In this document: positions 8,751 through 17,161 of the stretch, in pieces
How the letters are laid out: each line of letters begins with the position of its first letter
Numbering within the stretch: the first letter of the stretch is position 1
Origin: Aureimonas sp. ME7
GTDB lineage: Bacteria; Pseudomonadota; Alphaproteobacteria; Rhizobiales; Rhizobiaceae
Reading direction: 5' to 3'
Assembly: GCF_903970965.1 (NCBI RefSeq)
Contig: NZ_CAJCKW010000001.1
Location: 124,001 to 188,000 of the forward strand
DNA length: 64,000 nt
Notes under the pieces: model-generated
The model's input: the letters and a program-made list of their open reading frames with translations, nothing else
Databases searched by the model: none
What the model was told of the DNA's origin: nothing
Translations under genes and position numbers: made by a program

Positions 8751-9635
8751 CTATCCCATCCGCTCGGAGGCGTAGCCTCCGGGGGAGGCGGGAAACACCA
8801 CCGTGCTGGAGCCGTTCAGGAAGGTGCGGTGGTGGATATGGGCATGGATGGCGCGCGACAGGACCTGCGCCTCGACGTCGCGCCCGATGGTGACGTAGTC
8901 CGCCGCCGACTGGGCGTGGGTGACGCGCGCCACGTCCTGCTCGATGATCGGCCCTTCGTCGAGGTCGGCCGTCACGTAGTGCGCCGTCGCCCCGATCAGC
9001 TTCACGCCGCGCTCGTAGGCCTGTTTGTAGGGGTTGGCGCCCTTGAACGAGGGCAGGAACGAGTGGTGGATGTTGATGATGCGCCCCGACATCTTGTTGC
9101 ACATCGCGTCCGACAGGACCTGCATGTAGCGCGCGAGCACGATCAGTTCGGTACCCGCGCTTGTCGCGATCTCCAGGATCCGCGCTTCCGCCTGAGGCTT
9201 GTTGTCCCGGGTCACCGGCACATGGTGGAAGGGGATGTCGTGGTTCACCACGAGCTTCTGGTAGTCGAGATGGTTGGACACGACGCCCACGATCTCGATC
9301 GGCAGCGCCCCGATGCGCCAGCGGTAGAGGATGTCGTTGAGGCAATGGCCGAAGCGCGACACCATCAGGAGCACCTTCATGCGCGCGCTCGCGTCGAAGA
9401 ACTCGTGGGCCATGGAAAAGGGCGCGGCGATCGGGGCGAAATCGCGCCGAAGGGCCTCGAGGCCCACGCCTTCTTCCGACCGGAAGCCGACGCGCATGAA
9501 GAAGCGCCCGGTTTCGAGATCGTCGTACTGCGCCGAATCCACGATGTTGCAACCCCGATCCGCCAGATAGGTCGAGATCGCGGCGACGATCCCGCGCGTC
9601 GTGGGGCAGGAAACGGTCAGGACGAACTGTTGCAT
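8751..9635 (-). CDS. purU: Formyltetrahydrofolate deformylase
   Basis: Hydrolyses 10-formyl-tetrahydrofolate to formate and tetrahydrofolate, balancing the one-carbon pool. The 294-residue protein has an N-terminal ACT regulatory domain (VLTVSCPTTRGIVAAIS onward, about 1-80) and a formyltransferase-fold domain with the catalytic Asn/His/Asp set in INIHHSFLPSFKGANPY and TADLDEGPIIEQD. Start ATG at 9635 (MQQFVLTVSC) is preferred to an extension of 15 residues. It converges with putA, 15 bases apart. In rhizobia PurU is often tied to C1 flux from sarcosine/glycine breakdown; nothing local adds to that. Confidence 0.94.
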   Translation of the reverse strand: MQQFVLTVSCPTTRGIVAAISTYLADRGCNIVDSAQYDDLETGRFFMRVGFRSEEGVGLEALRRDFAPIAAPFSMAHEFFDASARMKVLLMVSRFGHCLNDILYRWRIGALPIEIVGVVSNHLDYQKLVVNHDIPFHHVPVTRDNKPQAEARILEIATSAGTELIVLARYMQVLSDAMCNKMSGRIINIHHSFLPSFKGANPYKQAYERGVKLIGATAHYVTADLDEGPIIEQDVARVTHAQSAADYVTIGRDVEAQVLSRAIHAHIHHRTFLNGSSTVVFPASPGGYASERMG

Positions 9636-9726
9636 GGCTCTCTTCGCGGCTCGGGGTGGGCTTTGGATCTTCCCTGCCATGCCGGGGCGCGGCGCGACAA
9701 GGCCTACGGGGCGCTCGGCGCCCCTC

Positions 9727-12102
9727 TCAGACGGCCTGGAGAACGCGCTCGCGCCGGGGCTCCCAGGCGAAGCTCGGCCGGGTCTGCGGCCGGCCGACGA
9801 GATAGCCCTGGATGTCGGTGCAGCCGAGGCCGCGCAGCGTCTCGAACTGCTCGGGCGTTTCGACGCCCTCCGCCGTGGTGGCGATGTTCATCGTGTTGCC
9901 GATCTGGATGATCGCCGCGAGCAGGCTTTTGGACCGTTCGTCGGCATGCGCGTCCATGACGAAGGAGCGGTCGATCTTGAGACGGTCCAGCGGGAATTCG
10001 CGCAGGTGCCCGAGCGAGGAATAGCCCGTGCCGAAATCGTCCATCGCGATCTTCACGCCGAGCGCGGCGACCGAGCGAAGCACGTCGGCGATGCGCGCGC
10101 CGTCTTCGACGATCGCGGTTTCGGTCAGTTCGATCTCCAGCCGGTAGGGCGGCAGGCCGCTTGCGGCGAGCGCGCGGGTGAGATCGCCGAGGAGACGCGG
10201 CGAGGACAGCTGCACGGGCGAGACGTTGACCGCGACATAGGTGTCCTCGCCCCAGCGCGCCGCCTCCCGGCAGGCTTCCTCCAGGATCCAGCGCCCGATC
10301 GGCACGATCTGCCCGCTTTCCTCCGCGATCGGGATGAAGCGGGCGGGGGACACGTTTCCGCGCGTGGGATGGTCCCAGCGCAGCAGCGCTTCGAAACCGA
10401 CGATCCGGTCCTCGGACAAGTTCAGGATCGGCTGATAGGCGAGGTGGAATTCGCCCGCCTCCAGCGCCGTGCGCAGATCCGCCTCGATCGTCTGGTTCTC
10501 GGCCACGGCTTCCAGCATGCCGGGGCGGTAGAACGTGGCTCGCCCGCGCCCCTCGTGCTTCGACGTATAGAGCGCGATGTCGGCCATCTGGAGGAGCTGC
10601 GTCGTGTCGCGCGCGCCCTGCGCCGCGCAAAGGCCGATGCTGCAGCTGACCGAGACGGTGACGTCGCCGAGATGAAACGGCTCGGCGGCGGCTCGGAGGA
10701 TGGCCTCGGCCAGCTCGTCCGTCCGCCGCTCGTCGCCGCGAACGATCACGGCCAGCTCGTCGCCGCCCAGCCGCGCGGCAAAGCTTGCAGGGCCGATCAG
10801 GCCGCCGACGCGCTCGGCCATCGCCAGGAGGAGCCGGTCGCCCGTCGCGTGGCCGTGGCTGTCGTTGATCGCCTTGAAGCGGTCGAGATCGATCAGGAGC
10901 AGCGTGAAATCGGCCGAGCGGGCGAAGCCGTCCTCCAGTCGCCCTTGGAAGGCGCGCCGGTTGCCGAGCCTCGTGAGCGGATCCACGAGGGCCATCTCCT
11001 CGGCGCGGTGGCGGGCTTCGCGCTCGCGCGTCACGTCGTCGAAGGTGATGACGGTGCCGTCCGCGCCCGCGGCGCGGACCTCGACGCGAAAGACGCGCGC
11101 TTCGTCCGGGGCGTAGTCGAAGCTCCGCTCGTGCCGGGGGTCGACCCATTCGCGGAAGCGGGCCAGCGCCAGCGCTTCGCGCTCCGGCGGCCAGCCGAGC
11201 TTCCGGCCGAAGGCGGCGATCATCGCATCGGGCGTCATGCCCGCCGCGATCGTGCCGGGCGACAGGCGGTAGAGTTCGAGATAGCGACGGTTGAAGAGCT
11301 GCAGGCGGCCTCCAGCGTCGAAGCACAGGAGCCCGTTCGACATGTTGTCGAGCGCGGTGGCGAGCACGGCCGAATGGGCGCGCTCCTGCGCCTCGAAACG
11401 GCGCGCGGCGCGCACGGCCGCGAGCGTGGCCACCAGGAGAACGGTGGCGGTGGCCAGGATCACCTGCATCAGGACCCCCTTCTCGCGCGGGTCGGCAGGC
11501 GCCGCGCCCAGAAGGGTGATCTCGGTTCCCATGGACGACACGAAATGCGCGCTCGAAACGGCCGCCACGAACAGGATCCAGTTCGTCGTGACCGAGCCCC
11601 GGCAGGCGGGATGGGTCCGCGCCAGCATCAGGCTCGCGGCGCCGATCGCCGCGCCCATCGCGGCCGGCCCGAACGCCGGCCGGATCAGGCATCCCTGGAG
11701 CGCTGTCATGCCCATATGATGGACCCCTGCGATGCCGAGGCCCGCCGCCGCGCCGAGCGCGAGCCGCCCGAGGGGGCGCTCCACGCGGGCCGAAAGGGCG
11801 AGCGGCAGACCGACCAGAAGAAGGGCCAGCCCGGCGGAGGCTGCGATCGTCTTCGAGTCGTAGTCGAAGACGATGTCCGGCCGGAAGCCGAGAATGGCGA
11901 CGTAATGCGTGGTCCAGACGGTGAGGCTGGCCACCGTCGCGCTGCCTCCGATCCAGACGAGGCTGCGGGTCGACGCGCGTCCGCGCACGGGACGGGCGAG
12001 AAGGGTCGCCGTCAGCCAGCCGCCGATCAGGCAGATGACGAGCGCGACCCAGAGAAAGTCGGCTGCGGTGGATGGGACGAGAAACACGAGCGAGGATGCC
12101 AT
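9727..12102 (-). CDS. MHYT-GGDEF-EAL membrane signalling protein (c-di-GMP)
   Basis: 791-residue inner-membrane protein: seven or so hydrophobic segments over about 1-240 forming an MHYT-type sensor, a GGDEF domain, then an EAL domain. The MHYT motifs are degenerate (TTHYVAIL, VHHMGM, SSMGTE); the sensor family is proposed to sense gases via a metal. The diguanylate cyclase motif reads GGDEL near 446-450 rather than GGDEF. The EAL half looks intact: GFEALLRW (EAL near 571), VNVSP, EIELTET, MDDFGTGYSS, LKIDRSF and EGVET are all present, so net phosphodiesterase activity is the better guess. Start: ATG 12102 matches family N-termini; an in-frame TTG at 12126 has AAGGAG too close to it. It stands alone. 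Confidence 0.88.
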   Translation of the reverse strand: MASSLVFLVPSTAADFLWVALVICLIGGWLTATLLARPVRGRASTRSLVWIGGSATVASLTVWTTHYVAILGFRPDIVFDYDSKTIAASAGLALLLVGLPLALSARVERPLGRLALGAAAGLGIAGVHHMGMTALQGCLIRPAFGPAAMGAAIGAASLMLARTHPACRGSVTTNWILFVAAVSSAHFVSSMGTEITLLGAAPADPREKGVLMQVILATATVLLVATLAAVRAARRFEAQERAHSAVLATALDNMSNGLLCFDAGGRLQLFNRRYLELYRLSPGTIAAGMTPDAMIAAFGRKLGWPPEREALALARFREWVDPRHERSFDYAPDEARVFRVEVRAAGADGTVITFDDVTREREARHRAEEMALVDPLTRLGNRRAFQGRLEDGFARSADFTLLLIDLDRFKAINDSHGHATGDRLLLAMAERVGGLIGPASFAARLGGDELAVIVRGDERRTDELAEAILRAAAEPFHLGDVTVSVSCSIGLCAAQGARDTTQLLQMADIALYTSKHEGRGRATFYRPGMLEAVAENQTIEADLRTALEAGEFHLAYQPILNLSEDRIVGFEALLRWDHPTRGNVSPARFIPIAEESGQIVPIGRWILEEACREAARWGEDTYVAVNVSPVQLSSPRLLGDLTRALAASGLPPYRLEIELTETAIVEDGARIADVLRSVAALGVKIAMDDFGTGYSSLGHLREFPLDRLKIDRSFVMDAHADERSKSLLAAIIQIGNTMNIATTAEGVETPEQFETLRGLGCTDIQGYLVGRPQTRPSFAWEPRRERVLQAV

Positions 12103-12221
12103 GGGCTGGGTCGATACTTTCGGCAACTCCTTCCATCTTGCGTTGCAAGCGTTAATCCCGTGTTCGACCGACGCGTATCGTCGCAGGCTTTTTCACCTCA
12201 TGCGAGTGCCTCGCTTCGTTT

Positions 12222-13088
12222 TCAGCTGAAGCGCCGGGCGCCGGCGACGCAGGCGACCACGCCGAGCGCCGCCGCGACCATGGCGGGGGCGATCGGCTCG
12301 CCGAGCACGAGCGCGGCGAGCCCGAGGCCGAAGAAGGGCTGGAGGAGCTGCAGCTGGCTGACGCCCGCCACGCCGCCGAGCGCAAGCCCCCGGTACCAGA
12401 ACACGAAGCCGAGGAGCATGGAAAACAGGGACACGTAGGCGAGGCCGCCCCAGGCGGAGGCACCGATCCCCGCCCAATCGTCCGGCCGTGTCGCGATGGC
12501 GATCGGCACGCTCGCGGGCAAGGACAGGACCAGGGCCCAGGAAATCACCTGCCAGCCGCCGAGGCGCCGCGACAGGGCGGCGCCTTCCCCGTAGCCGTAG
12601 CCGCACGCGAGAACCGCCGCCGCCATGAGCGCGTCGCCCCGCAGGGTGCCCGGCCCCCCGCCGGCCAGCGCGAAGCCGGACACGACGAGGGCGCCCAGAC
12701 CCGCGAAGAGCCAGAACGGGGCACCCGGCCGCTCGGCCCCGCGCACGGTCGCCAGGAGTGCCGTCGCCAGCGGCAGGAGCCCCACGAAGACGATCGAGCG
12801 GCCGGCCGGAATGTGCTCGAGCGCCAGCGCGCTCAGAAGCGGAAAGCCGACCACGACGCCGAGCGCCACGCCTAGGAGCGGGGCGAGGTCGGAGCGCCCC
12901 GGCCGGCGCTCGCCCAGCATCGCGATGAGCCCCGCGCCGACCAGCGCAGCGATCACCGCCCGGGCGCCCGTCAGGAACAAGGGCGAGAAGCCGGCGAGCG
13001 CGAGGCGCGTGGCCGGCAGCGAGCCGCTGAAGATCACGACGCCCAGGAGCCCGCTGCCCCATCCCCTCGTCGATCCCCCTCGTTCCAT
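12222..13088 (-). CDS. DMT-family (EamA) transporter
   Basis: 288-residue inner-membrane protein with about ten hydrophobic helices in two EamA repeats (about 10-140 and 150-285), as in drug/metabolite and amino-acid exporters of the RhaT/EamA family. Polarity and substrate cannot be read from sequence. It is divergent from a MocR-family regulator across a region with a strong palindrome, so it is the likely regulatory target of that protein. Confidence 0.88.
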   Translation of the reverse strand: MERGGSTRGWGSGLLGVVIFSGSLPATRLALAGFSPLFLTGARAVIAALVGAGLIAMLGERRPGRSDLAPLLGVALGVVVGFPLLSALALEHIPAGRSIVFVGLLPLATALLATVRGAERPGAPFWLFAGLGALVVSGFALAGGGPGTLRGDALMAAAVLACGYGYGEGAALSRRLGGWQVISWALVLSLPASVPIAIATRPDDWAGIGASAWGGLAYVSLFSMLLGFVFWYRGLALGGVAGVSQLQLLQPFFGLGLAALVLGEPIAPAMVAAALGVVACVAGARRFS

Positions 13089-13153
13089 GGCTCGTCCCCG
13101 TTTCGCTGAAGCGCCGGGGCGGGTCTAGCCATCGCGCGCGGGATCGGCCAGAA

Positions 13154-13181
13154 ACGGTTCGGTACGATCGAGCCGAACCGT
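13154..13181. promoter_or_regulatory. Candidate MocR operator (9-bp inverted repeat)
   Basis: ACGGTTCGG (13154-13162) and its exact reverse complement CCGAACCGT (13173-13181), 10 bases apart, about two helical turns centre to centre. It lies between the divergent DMT transporter and MocR genes. A second shorter palindrome TATGGG (13181-13186) / CCCATA (13195-13200) abuts it. Confidence 0.6.
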
Positions 13182-13224
13182 ATGGGTCGATCCGCCCATA
13201 CGCGGACGAACGGAGGAGGGGAGA

Positions 13225-14667
13225 TTGGAGCGGGAAGGGGCCGGTCCTGCCACGCGCACGGGCGCGGTGATGGACGCGATCCGGCGGCGCATCGCCACGC
13301 GCGCGCTCCTGAGCGGCGATCGGCTGCCGTCGATCCGAGGGCTCGCCGCCGCGATGCGCGTTTCGCCCTCGACCGTGGTGGAAGCCTACGACCGGCTGGC
13401 CGCAGAGGGACTGATCCGGGCGCGGCCGGGCTCCGGCTTCTTCGTTTCGGACGCGGCGGTGCCGCTCGTGCTGGCGACCGCGCCGGACCCGGTCGAGCGT
13501 GCGATCGACCCGTTCTGGGTGTCGCGCCAGTCGCTGGACGCCGGGCCGGAGATCGCGCGGCCGGGTTGCGGCTGGCTGCCGCCGGACTGGATGCCGGTGG
13601 GCGCGCTGCGCCGCGCGGCACGCTCCCTCTCCCGCGCGCCGGATGCCGTGTTGACGGACTACGGGCCGGTGCGAGGGTGCCTGCGCCTTCGCGCCCATCT
13701 CGCCCGCCGTTTCGCCGCCGAGGGGCTGAATGCCGGGCCGGACGACATCCTCCTGACCGGGTCGGGCACGCAGAGCCTCGATCTCGTCTGCCGGCTTCTC
13801 CTTCGCCCCGGCGACACGGTGCTGGTGGACGATCCCTGCTACTTCAACTTCCGCGCGATCCTCGCCGCGCACCGGGTGGCGGTGGTGGGCGTGCCGATGA
13901 CCGCCGCGGGGCCCGACACGGACCGCTTCGCCGAGATCGCGGCCGCGCACCGTCCAAGGCTCTACCTGACGAATTCCGCCCTCCACAATCCGACGGGCGC
14001 GACGCTCATTGCCCCCGTCGCCCATCGCGTCCTCGTTCTTTGCGCCCGTCACGACATCACGGTGGTGGAGGACGAGGTCTTCGCGGACTTCGAGCCCGAG
14101 CCCTCCGTCCGGCTGGCGGTTCTGGGCGGGTCGCAGCGCGCGGTTCGCATCGGCTCGTTTTCCAAGACGCTGTCGGCGTCGGTGCGCTGCGGCTATGTCG
14201 CGGCTCGGCGCGACTGGATCGAGGGGCTGATCGACATCCAGGTCGCCACGAGCTTCGGGGGGCTCGCTCCGATGGCAGCCGAAATCGTGCACTCTGTCCT
14301 TGCCGACGGGAGCTATCGCAAGCACATGGAGGCGCTGCGCCGCCGCCTCGCCTATGCGAGGCGCGAGATCGGCGACCGGTTGGAGAATCTTGGCTACCGG
14401 CCGTTCCTGCGTCCACGCGGCGGCTTCACCCTGTGGTGCGAGGTGCCGGGGCCGGGAGGGGCGGCGAGCCTGGCGCGCGCCGCGCTGGAGCGGGGCGTCG
14501 TTCTGGCGCCGGGCGAAGTCTTCAGCGTGTCGGGCGAGGCCGGGCGCTTCATGCGCTTCAACGTCGCGCAGATGGGCGAGGCGCTCGTCTTCGAGGTTCT
14601 GGCGGAAGGTGCCGCCGCTGCAGAGAGCGTGCCGGACGCGCGCGCTACCCTATCATCGCCGGGATGA
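13225..14667 (+). CDS. MocR-family regulator (GntR helix-turn-helix fused to aminotransferase fold)
   Basis: 480-residue transcription factor: N-terminal GntR winged helix (about 10-80; GDRLPSIRGLAAAMRVSPST) fused to a class I aminotransferase-like domain (about 110-465) that binds PLP; the Schiff-base lysine is expected in GSFSKTLSASVRCGY. Proteins of this class sense PLP or amino-acid derivatives. The start is TTG at 13225, supported by GGAGGAGGGG immediately upstream at 13211-13220 and by the family N-terminus. Divergent from the DMT exporter, which it likely controls. It shares an ATGA overlap with the phosphoesterase gene downstream. Confidence 0.88.
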   Translation: MEREGAGPATRTGAVMDAIRRRIATRALLSGDRLPSIRGLAAAMRVSPSTVVEAYDRLAAEGLIRARPGSGFFVSDAAVPLVLATAPDPVERAIDPFWVSRQSLDAGPEIARPGCGWLPPDWMPVGALRRAARSLSRAPDAVLTDYGPVRGCLRLRAHLARRFAAEGLNAGPDDILLTGSGTQSLDLVCRLLLRPGDTVLVDDPCYFNFRAILAAHRVAVVGVPMTAAGPDTDRFAEIAAAHRPRLYLTNSALHNPTGATLIAPVAHRVLVLCARHDITVVEDEVFADFEPEPSVRLAVLGGSQRAVRIGSFSKTLSASVRCGYVAARRDWIEGLIDIQVATSFGGLAPMAAEIVHSVLADGSYRKHMEALRRRLAYARREIGDRLENLGYRPFLRPRGGFTLWCEVPGPGGAASLARAALERGVVLAPGEVFSVSGEAGRFMRFNVAQMGEALVFEVLAEGAAAAESVPDARATLSSPG

Positions 14668-15182
14668 TCTTCTTCACCGCCGACACCCATTTCAACGATC
14701 CGCGCGTCCTGCGCCTCGACCGCCGCCCCTTCGCCGACTTGGCAGCCCACGACGAGGCGCTGGTAGCGGGCTGGAACGCGGCGGTGGCCCCCAGCGACAC
14801 GGTCTGGCATCTCGGCGACTTCGCGCGCGGGACGCCCGCTGAGGTGGACGTGCTTCTCGTCCGCCTGAACGGCACCAAGCACCTGATCGCCGGCAACAAC
14901 GACGACGAGGCGACGCGCTCGCTCGCCGGCTGGGCGAGCATCAGTGATTACAGCGAGATCGAGGTGGACGGGCGCCGGCTGATCCTGTGCCATTATGCGT
15001 TTCGCACCTGGAACGGCATGGGGCGGGGCGCGATCGACCTTCACGGCCATTCGCACGGAAGGCTGAAGCCGATGACGCGGCAATACGATGTCGGCGTCGA
15101 CGCCTTTCCGTTCCGGCCCGTCGCGCTGGACGAAATCCTGCGATCTCGCGCGCGGTCGCGAAAGGCGCTGGCGAACGGCTGA
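14664..15182 (+). CDS. Calcineurin-like metallophosphoesterase
   Basis: 172-residue single-domain phosphoesterase. Metal-binding motifs of the family are visible in order: TADTHFND at the N-terminus, WHLGDFARG, LIAGNNDDE (where GNHD is usual), CHYAFRTW and DLHGHSHGRL. Substrate not determinable; relatives are annotated as hydrolases or phage-type phosphoesterases. Its ATG overlaps the MocR stop (ATGA), so it is translationally coupled to that gene. Confidence 0.85.
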   Translation: MIFFTADTHFNDPRVLRLDRRPFADLAAHDEALVAGWNAAVAPSDTVWHLGDFARGTPAEVDVLLVRLNGTKHLIAGNNDDEATRSLAGWASISDYSEIEVDGRRLILCHYAFRTWNGMGRGAIDLHGHSHGRLKPMTRQYDVGVDAFPFRPVALDEILRSRARSRKALANG

Positions 15183-15201
15183 GGCAAGGATGGGCTCGGC
15201 G

Positions 15202-16044
15202 TCAGGCGACGCGCGCGTCCAGCGCGGCGAGGAGCCGGGCGGCGCGAAAGCGCGCGTTCTCCTCCGCGCCCTCGGGACGGGCGTCCTCCGGCGGGGCGGC
15301 CAGCCCGTCCGCGATCGCTTCGAGGCGCTCGCGGAAGGGGGCGTCGGCGAACCCGAGCTTGTCGCCGGCCCAGACCGCGTCATAGCGCACCCAGGCGCTG
15401 TCGTCGGCGAGCCCTCGCATCACCATGGCATGGACATCGGCGCTGTCGCTCGCCGGCTGTTCCATGAAGCGGATCGCCGTTTGGGCGACGCGGCGCACGA
15501 AGGGGCTTTCGTCCGAGAGGATGGTCGATTCGAGGATGGCGAGCGTCAGGTCCTTGTCCGGCCGATCGGCGAAGTCTCGGGCGAGCGCGAAGATGTCCGC
15601 CGGCATGGCAACGGGTTGGAGGCCGAGTTCCAGCGCGCGGTCGAGAAGATCCTCGTAGCCGCTTTCCTCCGGCTCGGGCGGTCGGGCGCGGTCGGCGAGG
15701 ATCGCGCCGAGGCACCCGGCGCCGGCGAGCCCGAGCGCGATCAGCTCGCGTGTGCCGAACGCATCGGCCGCGCCCTCGCCGGTGATCGCGGCGGAGATGC
15801 CGAAGGGGATGAGGAAGAAGACGCCGGTGACGAGAAGCTGTATCAGATAGGTGACGGGCAGGCCGAGCGCGGTCTTCGCCCCGCCGTGGAGGCTCAAGGA
15901 GGCGCGCCACAGGCCCCGCTTCTGCCAGACATAGGCGATCGTCATGAAGACGGCGGCTGAAGGCGCGAACCAGGGCGACAAGCGCAGGGCGCCGGCCGCC
16001 ACGATGGCGAGAATCATGACGGCAGCGAAAAGCTTCGTCGGCAT
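15202..16044 (-). CDS. Hypothetical membrane protein
   Basis: I do not recognise this 280-residue protein. The first about 110 residues are hydrophobic (segments near 4-20, 25-40, 58-80 and 94-110), with a basic loop between. The rest is soluble, helical and acidic, with pieces such as ESPFVRRVAQTAIRF and DDSAWVRYDAVWAGDKLG that look like HEAT-type helical repeats. Start ATG 16044 (MPTKLFAAV) is preferred because the 21 residues of the longer frame are Pro/Arg-rich and low quality. It converges with the phosphoesterase gene and has no obvious operon partner. Confidence 0.7.
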   Translation of the reverse strand: MPTKLFAAVMILAIVAAGALRLSPWFAPSAAVFMTIAYVWQKRGLWRASLSLHGGAKTALGLPVTYLIQLLVTGVFFLIPFGISAAITGEGAADAFGTRELIALGLAGAGCLGAILADRARPPEPEESGYEDLLDRALELGLQPVAMPADIFALARDFADRPDKDLTLAILESTILSDESPFVRRVAQTAIRFMEQPASDSADVHAMVMRGLADDSAWVRYDAVWAGDKLGFADAPFRERLEAIADGLAAPPEDARPEGAEENARFRAARLLAALDARVA

Positions 16045-16152
16045 GCGGGGACGCTCCGTTCGAGGCGCGGCGGGCGGAACCGGGGTCCGAACCCCAAGCC
16101 GATCCAATTCCCGGTTGTAGGTCGATCGGGCGATCCGGCCAGTCCCGATCGT

Positions 16153-17049
16153 TCAGCGCGCGCCCTTCACGCTCTCCTCCAGCCAGCTCCGGAACCGCGC
16201 GAAGGCGGGGCGCTCCGTGCTGCGGTCGGGGTAGACCAGCGTATAGGGGGCGGCGAGGCGCATGACGCGGGGCGACGCCAAGGTGAGGAGCCCGGCCTCC
16301 AGCTCGCGCCGGACTGCGAAGTCGGGCACCAGCGCGACGCCGAGCCCGGCGAGCGCCCCTTCCACCACGGTCGCGAACTGGTCGAAGCGGTGCCCGCGCA
16401 GGATGTCGCGCGCGTCGATGCCTGCTTCCCGAAACCATTCCAGCCACAGGGTCGGGCGCGTCGCCTGCTGGAGAAGGGGAAGGCGTAAGAGCGCGCTCGC
16501 GTCGGAAAGCGTGTCCTCCTCTATCAGGCGAGGGCTGGCGACGGCGAGGAGCCGGTCGTCCTCCAGCGCGAGCGATCCGAAGCCGGCGGGGCGCTGGTCG
16601 GTGCGCCGGATGGCGGCGTCGAACCCGTCGGTTTCCACTCCCCCGAACACGAGCCGGGCGGCGATGTTGAGGCTGATCGCGGGCTCGAGGCTGGAAAAGG
16701 CCTGGAGGCGCGGCACCAGCCAGCGCGAGGCGAAGGTCGGCAGGACGGCAAGGTTCAGGATCTCCGTGCGCCCGCCGAACGCCATGGTCTTCACAGTCGC
16801 TTCGTCCAGATGGCGCAGGATCGCCCTGGCGTCGGTCGCGAACAACCGGCCGGCGTCGGACGGGACGAGGCGCTTGCGAACGCGATGGAAGAGGGAAACG
16901 CCGAGCTTCTCCTCCAGGAGGGCGAGCGAGCGGCTGACCGTGCTCTGCGTCAGGGCCAGCGCCTCGGCGGCGCTCGTCACCGAGCCCTTTTCCATGCAGG
17001 CGACGAAGGCTTGGAGTTCGGAGATCGTCGGCTGGTAGCTCGTGCGCAT
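16153..17049 (-). CDS. LysR-family regulator, probable regulator of glutaryl-CoA dehydrogenase
   Basis: 298-residue GcvA-like LysR regulator: helix-turn-helix in about 10-65 (KGSVTSAAEALALTQSTVSR), then a substrate-binding domain to the end. It is divergent from the glutaryl-CoA dehydrogenase / CoA-transferase operon, so control of glutarate or lysine-derived acyl-CoA catabolism is likely. Start ATG 17049 is chosen: the longer frames (17064, 17085) would begin inside a perfect palindrome that looks like the operator. Confidence 0.85.
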   Translation of the reverse strand: MRTSYQPTISELQAFVACMEKGSVTSAAEALALTQSTVSRSLALLEEKLGVSLFHRVRKRLVPSDAGRLFATDARAILRHLDEATVKTMAFGGRTEILNLAVLPTFASRWLVPRLQAFSSLEPAISLNIAARLVFGGVETDGFDAAIRRTDQRPAGFGSLALEDDRLLAVASPRLIEEDTLSDASALLRLPLLQQATRPTLWLEWFREAGIDARDILRGHRFDQFATVVEGALAGLGVALVPDFAVRRELEAGLLTLASPRVMRLAAPYTLVYPDRSTERPAFARFRSWLEESVKGAR

Positions 17050-17058
17050 GGGTGAGAA

Positions 17059-17081
17059 GTTCATCGAATTCTTCGATGAAC
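17059..17081. promoter_or_regulatory. Candidate LysR operator (perfect 9-bp inverted repeat)
   Basis: GTTCATCGA (17059-17067), spacer ATTCT, TCGATGAAC (17073-17081): a perfect palindrome with the T-N11-A character of LysR boxes, 10 bases upstream of the LysR start and about 80 bases upstream of gcdH. Confidence 0.65.
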
Positions 17082-17161
17082 TCAAGCGCTATCATCGTTT
17101 GCCCGGAAGGGTCGGCGGGGTTTAGGAAGGACACCACATATCGAAAGGGAGAAGCGAACCC

